A stretch of DNA of 46,674 bases, from contig NZ_FRFE01000037.1 in the NCBI RefSeq assembly GCF_900143695.1, positions 1-46,674 of the forward strand. Direction: 5' to 3'. The notes under the pieces are model-generated. The model ran no database searches and was not told where the DNA came from. It saw only the letters and a program-made list of their open reading frames with translations. The DNA comes from Desulfopila aestuarii DSM 18488 (GTDB taxonomy: Bacteria > Desulfobacterota > Desulfobulbia > Desulfobulbales > Desulfocapsaceae). This document shows positions 34,742 to 43,827 of this stretch, piece after piece; position 1 is the first letter of the stretch; every line of letters begins with the position of its first letter. Position numbers and translations under genes: made by a program.

Positions 34742-35722
34742 ATGACTGCAAAAATGCAACTTGGCAAAAACGGACCTGAACTAGCACGATTTGGCTACGG
34801 GGCAATGGTACTGGAGGGGTATTATGGGGCATCCGACGATAACGATGGAATCAAAACCCTGCAACATGCAATTGCTGCCGGCATGATGATCGACTCAGCA
34901 GATGCCTATGGTAATGGCCATAATGAAACCCTCATCGCCAAGGCCATAAAACAGAGCTCAGACAAAGCCTTTGTCGCGACCAAATTTGGTATTGTTTTTG
35001 ATGAACAGGAGAGCGGTACAGAAGTTCCGACAGGCTGGGGCTTTTCCCTCAATATTAACGGTTCACCACGTTATGCCGCCAAGGCACTGGAAGCGAGCCT
35101 GAAACGGTTGGAGTGTGAAACCATCGATCTCTGGTATGCCCATTTCCCCGACCCGGCTATACCGATTGAGGAAACCGTAGGTGCTATGGCAGAGGCTGTT
35201 GAAGCTGGCAAGGTACGCTATCTTGGTCTTAGCAATGTCACCGCAGATCAGGTGCGACGGGCTCATGCTGTTCACCCGATTACAGCAGTTCAGTTTGAGT
35301 ACTCTCTCTGGCGTCGTGAGGCAGAGTTGGAATTGCTACCGGTACTGCGGGAATTAGGTATCGCTCTGGTGGGTTGGTCACCACTTGGCAGCGGCTTCTT
35401 AACAGGCACAGTAAAGAGCCTGGCTGAGCAGGATTTTCGGCAAAATAATCCTCGATATTCCGCTGAAAATCTTAAAAGCAATACGGACAGGTTTGCGCCG
35501 CTCATGGACATTGCCAAACAGTTGGACATCACACCTGCCCAGCTTGCCCTTGCCTGGTTGCTCCATCAGGGAACTGATATCTTCCCGATACCAGGTACCC
35601 GTTCAACCCGCCATATGGATGAAAACCTGGAAGCGGCAAATATCACCCTTACCTCCGTAACACTTGAGCAACTGAATGAAATAGCACCAATCGGAATTAC
35701 TCGGGGTGCTCCTCTAATCTGA
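34742..35722 (+). CDS. Aldo/keto reductase
   Basis: This 326-residue TIM-barrel protein begins MTAKMQLGKNGPELARFGYG. The catalytic tetrad is visible: Asp51 and Tyr56 in IDSADAYGNG, Lys81 in VATKFG, and His in LWYAHFPDP. The NADPH-binding end is IPGTRSTRHMDENLEA. The GGAGGTG ribosome binding site is strong. It reduces carbonyl compounds with NADPH. It belongs to the MarR-controlled cluster, suggesting detoxification of quinones or aldehydes, but the substrate is unknown. Confidence 0.92.
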   Translation: MTAKMQLGKNGPELARFGYGAMVLEGYYGASDDNDGIKTLQHAIAAGMMIDSADAYGNGHNETLIAKAIKQSSDKAFVATKFGIVFDEQESGTEVPTGWGFSLNINGSPRYAAKALEASLKRLECETIDLWYAHFPDPAIPIEETVGAMAEAVEAGKVRYLGLSNVTADQVRRAHAVHPITAVQFEYSLWRREAELELLPVLRELGIALVGWSPLGSGFLTGTVKSLAEQDFRQNNPRYSAENLKSNTDRFAPLMDIAKQLDITPAQLALAWLLHQGTDIFPIPGTRSTRHMDENLEAANITLTSVTLEQLNEIAPIGITRGAPLI

Positions 35723-35752
35723 TTGTATTGTCACAATTACATGGGAGAAAAA

Positions 35753-36595
35753 ATGAACGAGCTGCAATTTTATGTAGACAGTGAGACATGCACCGCCTGC
35801 GAGTCCTGCGTCAATGACTGTCCACCTGGGGTTATGACCATGCAGGGCGAACTGCCGGTCATAAACGACGAACAGGGCTGTATGCAATGCCAGCACTGTT
35901 TTGCAGTCTGTCCAACCGGTGCAATCTCTATTCTTGGGAAAAAACCGGCAGAAGCACTTTCTTTGAAAGGTAATCTGCCCTCCTTTGAGCAGATGCAGAT
36001 CCTTATCAAAGGGCGTCGCTCAGTGCGACATTTCAAACAAAAAAATATCGACAGGGACAATCTGCAGCGCCTCCTTGATACAGTCTGGCACGCCCCCACC
36101 GGCCACAATTCCCAGTCAATGCAACTTACATTGGTTGATGATTTTGGCAAAATGCTAAAACTCTCGGCGGAATGCTTCAGGCGTCTTCAACAACTGGCCG
36201 CGGATAACCAGATCCCTCAGGGTCAACTGGGCGATTTTTTCAATATGGGGTTGAATCTCCATAAAGAGTATGGCCTTGATATTTTCTTTCGTGGTGCTCC
36301 CCATATGCTTATTGCTTCCGCCCCCAAGGAGAGCCCAAGTCCCCTGCCCGACACCATGATTTCTCTGTCGTATTTTGAGCTGGCTGCCCAGTCCATGGGA
36401 CTAGGTACTTTGTGGAATGGTCTGGCCAAGGCCCTGATTCGTGATGTTTTTCCGGATATAAGCCAACGCCTCGGAGTGCCAAATGATCATTATCTCGGCT
36501 ATGTCATGGTCTTCGGTAAACCTGCTGTGAGCTACCAGCGCACCGTTGAACGCGGCCCAGCCAGAGTGCATATAGCAGATTTGGCCCAATTCTAA
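35753..36595 (+). CDS. Nitroreductase with N-terminal 2[4Fe-4S] ferredoxin domain
   Basis: This 280-residue protein begins MNELQFYVDSETCTACESC. Two cluster motifs, CTACESCVNDCP and CMQCQHCFAVCP, occupy residues 13-60. The nitroreductase domain follows (RRSVRHFKQKNI at about 87; APTGHNSQSMQL binds FMN). ATG 35753 has a GGGAG ribosome binding site; an extended start at 35723 is less likely. The fused ferredoxin would deliver electrons from the ferredoxin pool, instead of NAD(P)H, to the FMN and then to nitro or quinone substrates. It is the last gene of the MarR cluster. Confidence 0.92.
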   Translation: MNELQFYVDSETCTACESCVNDCPPGVMTMQGELPVINDEQGCMQCQHCFAVCPTGAISILGKKPAEALSLKGNLPSFEQMQILIKGRRSVRHFKQKNIDRDNLQRLLDTVWHAPTGHNSQSMQLTLVDDFGKMLKLSAECFRRLQQLAADNQIPQGQLGDFFNMGLNLHKEYGLDIFFRGAPHMLIASAPKESPSPLPDTMISLSYFELAAQSMGLGTLWNGLAKALIRDVFPDISQRLGVPNDHYLGYVMVFGKPAVSYQRTVERGPARVHIADLAQF

Positions 36596-37101
36596 ACTGA
36601 AGTTACCTCGAACTGGCGGGGAAACCTTCTTTTCGTTTGCCTCGCCTGTCTTGCGGCAATCCATAGGAGGGGAATGTGCTCTAACGAATTATGGTCTTTG
36701 TTTTGTTAAATGCCCAAACGTTGTAGGGAGAATGCTATGAAAATTCCTGAAAATTTCAACCATGAGTTAACATGGAAAGCTAAGCCTTAGTCCAAAATTT
36801 ATCAACTAACTCTGATTATGTTTTTTGTTAATCGTGGCAACATGATGGTCTCGTATTTGCGCGCTATTTTACGCCATGCTGCCACCATGTGGCATTGACG
36901 AATCATCTATGCCTGACATACAATTAAACTCTTCCAGTGACTCTATTTGAAAAATCCAAACTCACCGAAGGATGGGGACGGAAAGCTGAGGGTCTGCAAA
37001 GATAACCTGGCTACCATTGAAAAGGTACCGAGGTTTTTATTGAAGACTAGGCTATCCCAGATGAGATACGAGTAATCTCATCAATACCAATGGAGGATGT
37101 C
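36596..37101. other. Intergenic region after the nitroreductase
   Basis: 506 bp holding the 17-codon ORF and a small hairpin TGCCAC-CAT-GTGGCA near 36880. No other gene or terminator recognised. Confidence 0.35.
36737..36790 (+). CDS. Very short ORF (17 codons) with a strong ribosome binding site
   Basis: GGGAG lies 6 nt before ATG 36737. The product is MKIPENFNHELTWKAKP, then TAG. No similar gene is recognised. It may be a truncated gene start or a leader peptide; the ribosome binding site is the only support. Confidence 0.25.
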   Translation: MKIPENFNHELTWKAKP

Positions 37102-37392
37102 ATGTATGCGAGGATAACTACGTATCATTGCAAGGCTGAGAAGTTAAGTGAAGCCATTGCCCTCCTCGAAAAGCTGAAACCCGAAGCAATGAAAATCCCC
37201 GGGTTGAAGAAATTTTTCAGCTCCGGCAACGAGGATGGAAATTGTGCGTTGATCGGTATCTACGAGAGCCGTGAGGCATCTGAAGATGCCTTGGACACTG
37301 TCAGAGCGTTGTTTGCCAATTTTTCCGGTTATATTGATTCTGAATTAGAACAACGTGGATATGAAATTTTCGTTCATGGTGAAAATCAATAA
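37102..37392 (+). CDS. Small ABM-like (dimeric alpha/beta-barrel) protein
   Basis: This 96-residue protein begins MYARITTYHCKAEKLSEAI. The beta-alpha-beta order with YARITTYHCKAEKLSEAIALLEKL, IPGLKKFFSSGNEDGNCALIGIYES and a late helix is the antibiotic-biosynthesis-monooxygenase (ABM) fold, here without a clear active site. GGAGG lies just before ATG 37102; the upstream ATG 37090 overlaps it. Such proteins include quinol monooxygenases and haem-handling enzymes; none can be chosen. The 11-bp inverted repeat at 37538-37570 is downstream. Confidence 0.75.
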   Translation: MYARITTYHCKAEKLSEAIALLEKLKPEAMKIPGLKKFFSSGNEDGNCALIGIYESREASEDALDTVRALFANFSGYIDSELEQRGYEIFVHGENQ

Positions 37393-38043
37393 ACAGACTA
37401 TTGAGCAGTACGAACCATCTCACAAAATAGTGAGACGCTTTGTAAAGGCAGTCCGGCAGTGGTACCGTCACCGTCTAAATAGGCACGAACCTATTGATAA
37501 GCAGTATAGAGAGCTTGTACCAAACATCAAGGCCAATCTCACCTGTTCTGCACCACACTGAACAGGTGAGGTGAAACCCTCCCTGGTGAGTGGAGTTGTC
37601 CAAGGCTAAAGCGGCTCTGAAGGTAATAATTAGTATCGTCAAGACACAGGCTAAAACGATGCACTGTTTTATCTATCGTATGTGCCAATGGGGGGCTTTT
37701 GGCCAGCCCCAGTTAAATGATCGTCGGGGCGCTAACATCTAACGTCTAACGTAACCTATCTCCTAAAATGGATATGGAGAAATTTTGTTGGGACCCCTCA
37801 GGTAATGCCCGTGTCGTCCTCTAAAGTGGCCATGCAAATCCACGCGACCGATGGGAAACCCAAGGGGTTCCCGGGAGTGTCGTGGTTCGAACCATCTTTC
37901 ATGATACACCAGCGGATTCAGGCCACAGGTATGTCACCTTCACCAATAGGCTGAGATCGCTATCAGCCCTTCAACCATCTCGGTCGCTAGCCTACCCATG
38001 AGATTCTTTACTTGCGAACGAAACTTCAACCGGATGCCTGACT
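37393..38043. other. Long intergenic region between converging genes
   Basis: Besides the inverted repeat at 37538-37570 there is a hairpin GGGAAACCC-AA-GGGGTTCCC-like element near 37855-37875 and a 49-codon frame from ATG 37805 to 37954 (MPVSSSKVAMQIHAT..) without a clear ribosome binding site. I cannot name either. No tRNA is present although GGTTCGAACC at about 37884 resembles a T-arm by chance. Confidence 0.35.
37538..37570. repeat. 11-bp perfect inverted repeat
   Basis: CTCACCTGTTC (37538-37548) and its reverse complement GAACAGGTGAG (37560-37570), loop of 11 nt. There is no T-run on either side. It lies 146 bp after the ABM-like gene and could be a transcription end, an operator or an IS remnant end. 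Confidence 0.6.
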
Positions 38044-39132
38044 TTATTCCTGGACCACCGACACCACGTACCAACCAGTTCTGGCCGATTTTGCCGCCAG
38101 CACTTTCCGTCCATCTTGGACAAAGCGGATGACAGGAGAATCGTACTCCTTTTCTTCCTTGGCGACCAGCGTTTCGGTAAGTTGGTTTATCCATGCGGAG
38201 GCGGATATCACCGCCGATTTGCCGTCCAGCTGCTTTAGGCCTTGTTCTGTTCGATAATGGAGAACCGCCGCAGCTGCATTGGAATTGATCTTGTCCAGTT
38301 CTTGGGATAATTTGGAGTCACTGACACCGATGACCAAACCTGAGCGATTAACAATGAAGGCGACCGCACCTTTTACAACCATCAGGTGGTTTAGCACTTC
38401 GCTTGAGAGCTGCTTCAAAGTGATGTCCCGAGAAACCACACCGATGAGGCTATCGCCTTTATAAACCGGGTAAGAGGCCGTGATCATCATGCCTGCGCCG
38501 ACCAGATCCAGGTAGGGTAACGTCCAGCCAACATCGCGATTTTTGAAGTCGGCGCTGGTGTAAAACACTTGCTTCGTCGGCTGCTCATTGTTCACGGCCT
38601 CGTTAAGAGGCAGGTAGGGATAAATCATCATTTTGTCCTGTGCCGTGGTGACATACACCCAGGAGAAGTCAAAGCTTCTGTAAGCCGCACGAAATACTGG
38701 GGTAAGGCGTTTAAAAATCTCGAGTTGACGGAAAGTGTCATCGGTAAATGTTATTCCTTTGTAATCATAAAAGGACGGATAAGGGGCTTGAAATATTGGC
38801 GGAGAGTGCAGGTCGCCTGGCCAGCTCTGGAAGCCCACGGTTTTATCCTTTACCTGATAACTTTCCACCCAGGCGCTGCGCTCGGTAGGTGTCAACGGAG
38901 GGGCGCTGTCGTAAAGGAGCACATATTCGCCGGCAATGGCCCGGGTACTTGCCGCGACATCACCAAAGACACGATCGATATGCGCGGCAGCGAGTCTGAT
39001 CAAGGAATCCCAGGGTTTGTCGCAGTCAGCGGAGAGTGCCCCTTTTGGAATCAATACTGTCAACGTCAACATAGCCGCGAGAACCCATGGTGTGCTGGTT
39101 TTAACTGGACGTGGAGAAAACATGTTTTTCAT
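38044..39132 (-). CDS. Secreted dCache-domain protein without output domain
   Basis: This 362-residue protein begins MKNMFSPRPVKTSTPWVLAAM. A signal peptide (hydrophobic 17-33, cut after ALSA) leads to a periplasmic protein made only of a dCache-type double sensor module: SFYDYKGITFTDDTFRQLE .. PVFRAAYRSFDFSWVYVTTAQDKMMIYPY, VGWTLPYLDLVGAGMMITASYPVYKGDSLIGVVSRDITL, and a distal part SARTGWYVVSVVQE. There is no second membrane helix, kinase, HAMP or signalling domain. The GAGGAGA ribosome binding site is clear. It is likely a ligand-binding partner for a membrane receptor, but no partner is adjacent on the same strand. Confidence 0.85.
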   Translation of the reverse strand: MKNMFSPRPVKTSTPWVLAAMLTLTVLIPKGALSADCDKPWDSLIRLAAAHIDRVFGDVAASTRAIAGEYVLLYDSAPPLTPTERSAWVESYQVKDKTVGFQSWPGDLHSPPIFQAPYPSFYDYKGITFTDDTFRQLEIFKRLTPVFRAAYRSFDFSWVYVTTAQDKMMIYPYLPLNEAVNNEQPTKQVFYTSADFKNRDVGWTLPYLDLVGAGMMITASYPVYKGDSLIGVVSRDITLKQLSSEVLNHLMVVKGAVAFIVNRSGLVIGVSDSKLSQELDKINSNAAAAVLHYRTEQGLKQLDGKSAVISASAWINQLTETLVAKEEKEYDSPVIRFVQDGRKVLAAKSARTGWYVVSVVQE

Positions 39133-39624
39133 ATTCTTATCTCCTCAGATTGGAGTATGCAGCATTCTCAGTTTCCACCATGGCTACTGAGAATAAAAGG
39201 AAGGGCTAAGCAAATCGCCAATAAATCAATGATTGATATTCTACAATAAGTGCCCTGTAGGCAGAGACAGTCAACTTAATTAAGGTCTTCAACCACTAGT
39301 CATAAACACACAGACTGCTGCTTCAAAATATGAGAATGGTCCTGTAGTTTTCTGCCTCTAAACGTTTTGCCTTCCTGAGGTCGATCATGAGTAATGGAAA
39401 CCAAACCTTTCATGCAATGTCATTATATGTACAGCCTTTATGCGTATAGCATAATTTCATAGGAAAATTTTGCATCCAGTCTGATTATTGATGTGAAATT
39501 ATTATTGAATACAGGGTGCCCCCCAGTTTACTAAAACCCAAAAATGGTAATGTTAATTCCATTATGGCGGAATACTGAATGATAGCCATAATCCGGATAA
39601 TATTAATCCGGCGGCAAAATAGGT
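39133..39624. other. Intergenic region, nothing recognised
   Basis: 492 bp between the Cache gene start and the end of the IS630 fragment. A duplicated TAATCCGG (39591-39620) near the transposase end may be part of an IS boundary. No gene or promoter with confidence. Confidence 0.35.
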
Positions 39625-40134
39625 TCACGCCGCATACTTGATCGACGGATGTTTGAAATACTTTACAACCCTTTCCGGTTTCTTCTGCAGCATCCGCATA
39701 TGCCCTATCACTGTTTTCTCCAATTCTTCGATATTCCTGCTTGGTGCCGCAATCCGAACACCTGACTTGAGATGGCAATTGAGGTATTCATCCGGATTGA
39801 GCTCTGGTGAATAGGAAGGGAGGTAAAAAACTTCTATTTTTTCCGGATGCTTCTCAAGCCAACGTCGAACCAATTTTGCGTGGTGCACTTTCAGATTGTC
39901 TAAAACCAGAAAGACCTTCCTGCCGGCATCTTTAACCAGACGATTCATGAACTTAATCAGAACACGTGCCGTCATGGTTTCCTCGTACAGCATGAAGCGC
40001 AAAAGCCCCTGGTTGTTTATGGCTGAAATCATATTGAGCGAGAACCGTTTGGCGTTGATGGTATTGAGTTGCCAGTTTTTCAAAATCGTGTCTCGGGAAA
40101 AATGCGGCAAGTTTAAGGTGCCCAGTCTCAGCAC
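39625..40134 (-). pseudogene. IS630-family transposase, 5'-truncated
   Basis: The frame encodes the catalytic core of an IS630 (Tc1/mariner-like) transposase: KRFSLNMISAINNQGLLRF, VFLVLDNLKVHHAKLVRRWL with the second catalytic Asp, and FYLPSYSPELNPDEYLN with the final Glu. The N-terminal HTH and the first Asp region are missing; the first about 25 residues of the frame (MLRLGTLNLPHFSR..) do not look like IS630. The element ends near the stop of the PilZ gene and is probably inactive. No terminal repeats were identified. Confidence 0.8.
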
Positions 40135-40167
40135 TGACTTTTACCTCTGCTCACCCTCTAGCTCCTT

Positions 40168-40875
40168 TTATTTTTCTACACGTTGAATTTCAGCCAAAAT
40201 ACTCTGCCACAGAATATTTTTATGCTGGTTATCCATGTCAATAAACTGAACAGCGAAGATACCACGCTTTGATGATCTAACAACTTTTGCTTTGAGAGAG
40301 AGTCGAGGTGTATCATTTTGCTCAAATGGAAAAATGAGTAGAATTTCTTTTGCTAGTTCAGGTTGACTTCTACATCCAGAAATGGCGCAGCCTGTGACGG
40401 AAATGTCTATAAGTCGTCCATGCTCTTGAATATCATCAAAAACTAACTCCACAGATATGCTTGGAATTTGTAGTCTAATGCCATTTCGCTTAATATTAAA
40501 TTCCAGTCTATTGAGAGCGTCTTGACGTGTTGCGCAATATTCTGGTTTATAACCTGGAATATTGAGCGCAAGATTCAGAAACTGCTTATATATAAGCCGG
40601 TCGTCCTGGACAACCCGTATGACCTCTCTGACGCCATTTGTAATGAGATAGTTCATTATTTTCCTGATGGTAGGTATGCTCTCTAGCCGTATTACTTTAG
40701 ACGACGAAAAATCAGAAATAACATCAAAATCTGTCTTCAGGTCAGCAACGCAGAATCTTACATCCGTATAGAGAGTGTTGAGATCATTGCGTGTAATGGT
40801 CTCGGCAAAGGAAAACTCAAGTCTATTGTTTTTGAGATCTACAACGACTTTGGAGTGAGAGATTTGTTTGGTCAT
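40168..40875 (-). CDS. PilZ-domain (c-di-GMP-binding) protein
   Basis: This 235-residue protein begins MTKQISHSKVVVDLKNNRL. The C-terminal PilZ domain (about 135-235) has both binding motifs: RxxxR in KRNGIRLQI and DxSxxG in IDISVTGCAI, so c-di-GMP binding is likely. The N-terminal 120 residues form a separate domain of unknown function with the pattern ITRNDLNTLYTDVRFCVADLKTDFDVISDFSS. ATG 40875 is chosen; a TTG at 40926 would add 17 residues. It may be an effector of the diguanylate cyclase in this window or of another one. Confidence 0.85.
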   Translation of the reverse strand: MTKQISHSKVVVDLKNNRLEFSFAETITRNDLNTLYTDVRFCVADLKTDFDVISDFSSSKVIRLESIPTIRKIMNYLITNGVREVIRVVQDDRLIYKQFLNLALNIPGYKPEYCATRQDALNRLEFNIKRNGIRLQIPSISVELVFDDIQEHGRLIDISVTGCAISGCRSQPELAKEILLIFPFEQNDTPRLSLKAKVVRSSKRGIFAVQFIDMDNQHKNILWQSILAEIQRVEK

Positions 40876-41404
40876 AGGTCCAAGCACACAGTAAAGCATT
40901 ACGGTCATTAATGTTTCGGTAAGCAACCCTTTATCATATCCTTGAATTTCCTAAAATGGCAAAGGAAGAAGTTGGAAATAGTGACAAGAAGTATGTTCCT
41001 ACCCAAAGAATGAGGACACACACATGGACTCTCGACAGTAAAACCGCATTATTTCTGTTAAGAACTTGAAAAAGCAGATTTTCCTGGATTCAGTAAAAGT
41101 GTAAAGATTAAAGGTAAATTAAAAATACAGACCTTCAGCATGGCAAGATTAAAGGTTCATCCCGTTTTTTGAGTACCTCTTATTGTAACGTCATGTTTAC
41201 CGCCGTGCGCAATACTCGTTAGTATGGGTTTTGAGTGACAGTGACCAGTCCTGCTTTGCAGCCCTCTCCATACTAAAAAAGGGCTGCAAGCAAACCAGGA
41301 CGTTTTTCAACAGTCATCGTAGATGATCCACGAAGGACATCAACAACCAGGAATACGCTTTACCCGGATGAAACAGAAAGAAAGGTGGCATTCAAACTTA
41401 TCTT
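40876..41404. other. Intergenic region with an isolated terminator-like hairpin
   Basis: 529 bp between the PilZ start and the chemoreceptor stop, both on the minus strand. The plus strand carries a long hairpin followed by TTTTT at 41248-41307, listed separately. No coding sequence recognised. Confidence 0.4.
41248..41307 (+). terminator. Isolated intrinsic-terminator-like hairpin on the plus strand
   Basis: GTCCTG-CTT(T)GCAGCCCT pairs with AGGGCTGCAAG-(CAAAC)-CAGGAC over about 17 bp with small bulges; CG and TTTTT follow at 41301-41307. No plus-strand gene lies upstream, so it could end a small RNA, or act in the 3' untranslated part of the chemoreceptor mRNA on the other strand. Confidence 0.5.
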
Positions 41405-43399
41405 TTAAACTTTAAAATTTCCCACTATTGTATTTAGCTCTTGAGATCGGGCGAGTAAGTCTTGAGCGCTTTGTTTTACATCGTTGCTTCTTTTTGAAAT
41501 ATTCTGAGCAGCTGATGAAACTTCAGCAATATCTTGAGAAATGCCCGTGGCAACAGAAGAGCTTTGATTTACATTCTCGTTCACTTCCTGAATGCCTTGA
41601 CTTGCCTGAGCAATGTTATTTGCTATCTCTTGCGTTGCAGCTGTTTGTTCTTCTACTGCGGAAGCTATAGTGGAGACGATATCATTTACCCCAGCGATCA
41701 CATTAGATATTTGACCGATTCCTTCTGAGGTTGAATTGGATGTACTCTGAACAGCATCAACAAGGTTTTTAATATCCAATGTTGCTGCAGCTGTTTGCTT
41801 GGCAAGCTCTTTGATTTCATTGGCAACAACAGCAAATCCCTTGCCGGCCTCCCCGGCTCGTGCCGCCTCGATTGTCGCATTAAGGGCGAGTAAATTGGTT
41901 TGTTCTGATATCTCAGTGATTGTTTCTGTAACCTTACCAATTTTATTTGCAGCTTCACTAAGCTGGTGCATGCTACGTGAAGCATTGTTTGCCTGTGATA
42001 CGGCATCAGAGGAAATACCTCGAGCTTTTTCTGCATTTTCAGCAATTTCATTAATGGTAGAACTCATTTCCTCGGCAGCTGTTGCGACCATATTGGCATT
42101 TGTCGATGATTCTTCCATAGCGGCTGCAACGTTATTTAAGTTCGCACTCATTTCCTCTGATGAAGTAGCAACATTAGACGATCGTTGCGAAGTATCTTCT
42201 GCCCCAGTAAGTAATTCCTCCGAAATAGATGAGAGCTGTTCCGCGCTATTACCAACGCTTGTGGAATTGATAGCGATCTGTTTAATTATTCCCTGGAGTT
42301 TATCTATGAAAGTATTAAACCAATAAGCCATATCACCGATTTCATCTTTTGATGTTACTTGCAGTCTCATAGTCAAATCACCTTCTCCTTCTGCAATATC
42401 TTTCAATCCATCTACTGCTTTATTTAACGGTTTGACAATCGCGATCGCAGCAAAAGACACAAGAACGGCTGTTACTATAACGGCAATAATGGTAACCAGG
42501 CCAATAAGGTTCTGAATTGTTTTAGAGGAGGCAAGAAATTCATCAGAATTCTGTGTGGCACCAACAAACCATCCTGTTTGAGATAACGGTGCATACCCTG
42601 CAACTTTATCTACTCCCTTAAAAGTATACTCAGCAACGCCGCTCTGACCACTAAGCATAAGCGTCATAAACTCCTTCATTCCATCAAGTTCGGCAAGATT
42701 TAGCTTCAAAATGTTGTCTGGATTCGGATGTGCTACAAGCAAACCCGCATTATCCGTCATAAAAACGTATCCGGATTCTCCAATTTTCCTTCCGGAAATC
42801 AAGTCCACAAGATAATCGACCTTAATAACCAGACCAAAAGCTCCGATAATTCCAGAAGATTCTGATTTCAGAGGCGAACATACAACAATGATCAGCTTTC
42901 CGGTTGATTTTGATATAGTTGCACTGCTCACAACCGTTTGGCCAGATTGTTTCATTTGTTGGAAGTAATCTCTATCTTTTATACTGACGCCTTTGTATTC
43001 CTTGCCACCCTCAAGTGCACCAGTATACAGCTCCCCTTCTGCATCAGTAACAAATATTCCTTGATAATTTTTCCCCATTGCATTGAATTGCTGTGTCAGC
43101 GATCGATAAAGTTCAGCGACCTCAGGCCCATCAACATCACCACCACCGCTTATTTGTTTGGCAACATTGATGATTTTCTGATCTGTCGCAAATACTTCAG
43201 CTAATTTCCGTTCTTCTTCAAGAATATTATCAGCCAACCGTGCCAAATCAGACGCTGTATTCTGTGCACGCTCCTTTCCTAATTGTAAAAGGGCATTTGA
43301 TGATTTTGATACAGAAATTAATCCCACAATAATCAATGGAAGTAATACAAGCGTAATACCGCCAGCGGTAAGCTTAAATCTGATTGATGTTACTTTCAT
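41405..43399 (-). CDS. Methyl-accepting chemotaxis protein with dCache sensor
   Basis: This 664-residue protein has a first membrane helix (about 8-30), a dCache_1 periplasmic domain with [19 protein letters not shown] and [17 protein letters not shown], a second helix (about 295-320), a HAMP domain and a long cytoplasmic coiled coil whose tip [22 protein letters not shown] is the universal signalling hairpin. The GGAGG ribosome binding site is 3-4 nt from ATG 43399, in TTGGAGGGATTATG. It senses an external ligand, often an amino or organic acid, and controls CheA. No che genes are in the window. Confidence 0.95.
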   Translation of the reverse strand: MKVTSIRFKLTAGGITLVLLPLIIVGLISVSKSSNALLQLGKERAQNTASDLARLADNILEEERKLAEVFATDQKIINVAKQISGGGDVDGPEVAELYRSLTQQFNAMGKNYQGIFVTDAEGELYTGALEGGKEYKGVSIKDRDYFQQMKQSGQTVVSSATISKSTGKLIIVVCSPLKSESSGIIGAFGLVIKVDYLVDLISGRKIGESGYVFMTDNAGLLVAHPNPDNILKLNLAELDGMKEFMTLMLSGQSGVAEYTFKGVDKVAGYAPLSQTGWFVGATQNSDEFLASSKTIQNLIGLVTIIAVIVTAVLVSFAAIAIVKPLNKAVDGLKDIAEGEGDLTMRLQVTSKDEIGDMAYWFNTFIDKLQGIIKQIAINSTSVGNSAEQLSSISEELLTGAEDTSQRSSNVATSSEEMSANLNNVAAAMEESSTNANMVATAAEEMSSTINEIAENAEKARGISSDAVSQANNASRSMHQLSEAANKIGKVTETITEISEQTNLLALNATIEAARAGEAGKGFAVVANEIKELAKQTAAATLDIKNLVDAVQSTSNSTSEGIGQISNVIAGVNDIVSTIASAVEEQTAATQEIANNIAQASQGIQEVNENVNQSSSVATGISQDIAEVSSAAQNISKRSNDVKQSAQDLLARSQELNTIVGNFKV

Positions 43400-43827
43400 A
43401 ATCCCTCCAATTATTAGAGTTATATTCGAATAGTATCCAAATCGTCAGACTCGTGAGAGCACTTTAGTCAAGTAAGGCTACACTTTAGATACCGCCTATA
43501 ATGATTACACCTTTTTCGAACATTGAATGTAAGTTCTAATAGGCTTGATTGTTATCGAACGATCGCATTAGCAATTCATGGTATTCCTGCCAAGTATAAC
43601 ATATGAGTCGTTGCAAACCGCTATGGGCGGTATTTCTCCCTCATCGGGATAATAGTTGCACAGTAATTATGTCGCCAATTATTTGACAATGCTTTTTTTC
43701 CAAAACTACATGACATTTTATACTTTGCGCAAAACAAGTAATCTAGAGAAACTAAACCTAAATATCCGCCAGATTAATACATCCAGCAAACAAATAATTT
43801 AAAGTGTACCTTGAGATTATTGACAAA
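43400..43827. other. Intergenic region upstream of the chemoreceptor
   Basis: 428 bp, AT-rich. It holds the chemoreceptor promoter; a TTGACA-like and a TATACT-like element near 43680-43720 are not spaced well. No gene recognised. Confidence 0.35.

Noticed and set aside
37355-37561. Plus-strand frame overlapping the end of the ABM-like gene
   Set aside because: No ribosome binding site; the basic composition looks like an out-of-frame reading plus intergenic DNA.
37876-37900. GGTTCGAACC resembling a tRNA T-arm
   Set aside because: No acceptor, D or anticodon arm can be formed around it; it is a short palindrome.
43680-43720. TTGACA and TATACT elements upstream of the chemoreceptor
   Set aside because: The spacing is far too long for a sigma-70 promoter, and their orientation is opposite to the chemoreceptor gene.
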